From JBBDRV01 sp040905285 (GTDB lineage Bacteria > Bacteroidota > Rhodothermia > Balneolales > Balneolaceae), in assembly GCA_040905285.1 (NCBI GenBank), contig JBBDRV010000130.1, forward strand, positions 1-6,594: a stretch of DNA of 6,594 bases. The letters run 5' to 3'. Positions 6,410-6,594 of the stretch are shown here, piece by piece. The notes beneath the pieces were generated by a model. That model was given only the letters and a program-made list of their open reading frames with translations, searched no databases and had not been told where the DNA came from. The position numbers and the translations under genes are program-made. Position 1 is the stretch's first letter, and the number at the start of each line of letters is the position of its first letter.

Positions 6410-6594
6410 CGGTTTCACTCAATTCCCCTCCCGCACAGTTTCTGCTGTCTGCAGCTGCATGATTTCCTTTCACACATCTATTCACATCACAAATACATTC
6501 ACAACACAAATACATTCACAACACCGTCCGGACAGCTATTTAGTGTTTGTAAGAAAACTCATAGTGTCCTAAAAAAACGTCAGGGTCAAGGCGC
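6410..6594. other. Non-coding 3' flank of the kinase gene
   Basis: No ORF of note and no convincing intrinsic terminator follows the kinase. Besides the 17-bp repeat, the stretch holds two perfect short palindromes, TGCAGCTGCA (6450-6459) and GTCCGGAC (6526-6533), and an A7 run (6571-6577). The kinase transcript may end by another mechanism or continue past the window. Confidence 0.6.
6474..6524. repeat. 17-bp tandem repeat, two exact copies plus one degenerate
   Basis: AAATACATTCACAACAC occurs exactly at 6491-6507 and 6508-6524. It is preceded by a related unit at 6474-6490 that matches at 13 of 17 positions. The array lies 65 bases after the kinase stop, in DNA without a visible gene. No function is apparent; replication slippage could have produced it. 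Confidence 0.85.

Noticed and set aside
6450..6459. Palindrome TGCAGCTGCA as a kinase terminator
   Set aside because: A perfect palindrome without a loop cannot form a useful hairpin this short, and no T-run follows it.
6541..6594. Possible insertion-sequence end at the right edge (GTGTCCTAAAAAAAC)
   Set aside because: It faintly resembles some transposon termini, but there is no transposase, partner inverted repeat or target duplication in view, so it cannot be supported.

Overview
The window carries four clear protein-coding genes, a roughly 770-base intergenic region with an orphan terminator and a gene remnant, and a repeat-bearing 3' flank. Base composition is moderate in GC. Shine-Dalgarno sequences are weak or absent, and starts follow A-rich leaders. 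The PAS/HisKA_2 kinase style is one I associate with Bacteroidota and relatives (Balneolota/Rhodothermota). That placement is an inference from protein style, not from a marker gene.

Positions 2-2223 (+) hold a two-gene operon. A class 3 aldehyde dehydrogenase, cut at its N-terminus by the window edge, overlaps (ATGA) a zinc-free medium-chain reductase of the YhdH/AcuI type. Together they could process reactive or unsaturated aldehyde and acyl compounds: one reduces an activated C=C bond and the other oxidises the aldehyde to an acid. A hairpin plus T-run just past the second stop may end this transcript.

Positions 2207-2638 (-) hold a stand-alone CheY-like receiver protein, overlapping the reductase gene tail to tail by 17 bp. 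Upstream of it, 2639-3406 is AT-rich. It holds small inverted and tandem repeats, a minus-strand ORF (2914-3186) with coding-like codon use that I do not recognise, a strong plus-strand intrinsic terminator (3149-3178) with no plus-strand gene before it, a 16-bp tandem repeat, and a sigma70-like promoter.

Positions 3407-6409 (+) hold a soluble, roughly 1000-residue sensor kinase. Its order is PAS, a GAF-like module, four more PAS domains, HisKA_2 and HATPase. Two of the PAS domains resemble LOV domains but lack the photoactive cysteine. The receiver protein transcribed away from it is the obvious candidate partner. The last 185 bases carry a 17-bp tandem repeat and short palindromes but no gene.

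I see no CRISPR array, tRNA, rRNA or intact mobile element. The least explained part is 2880-3325.
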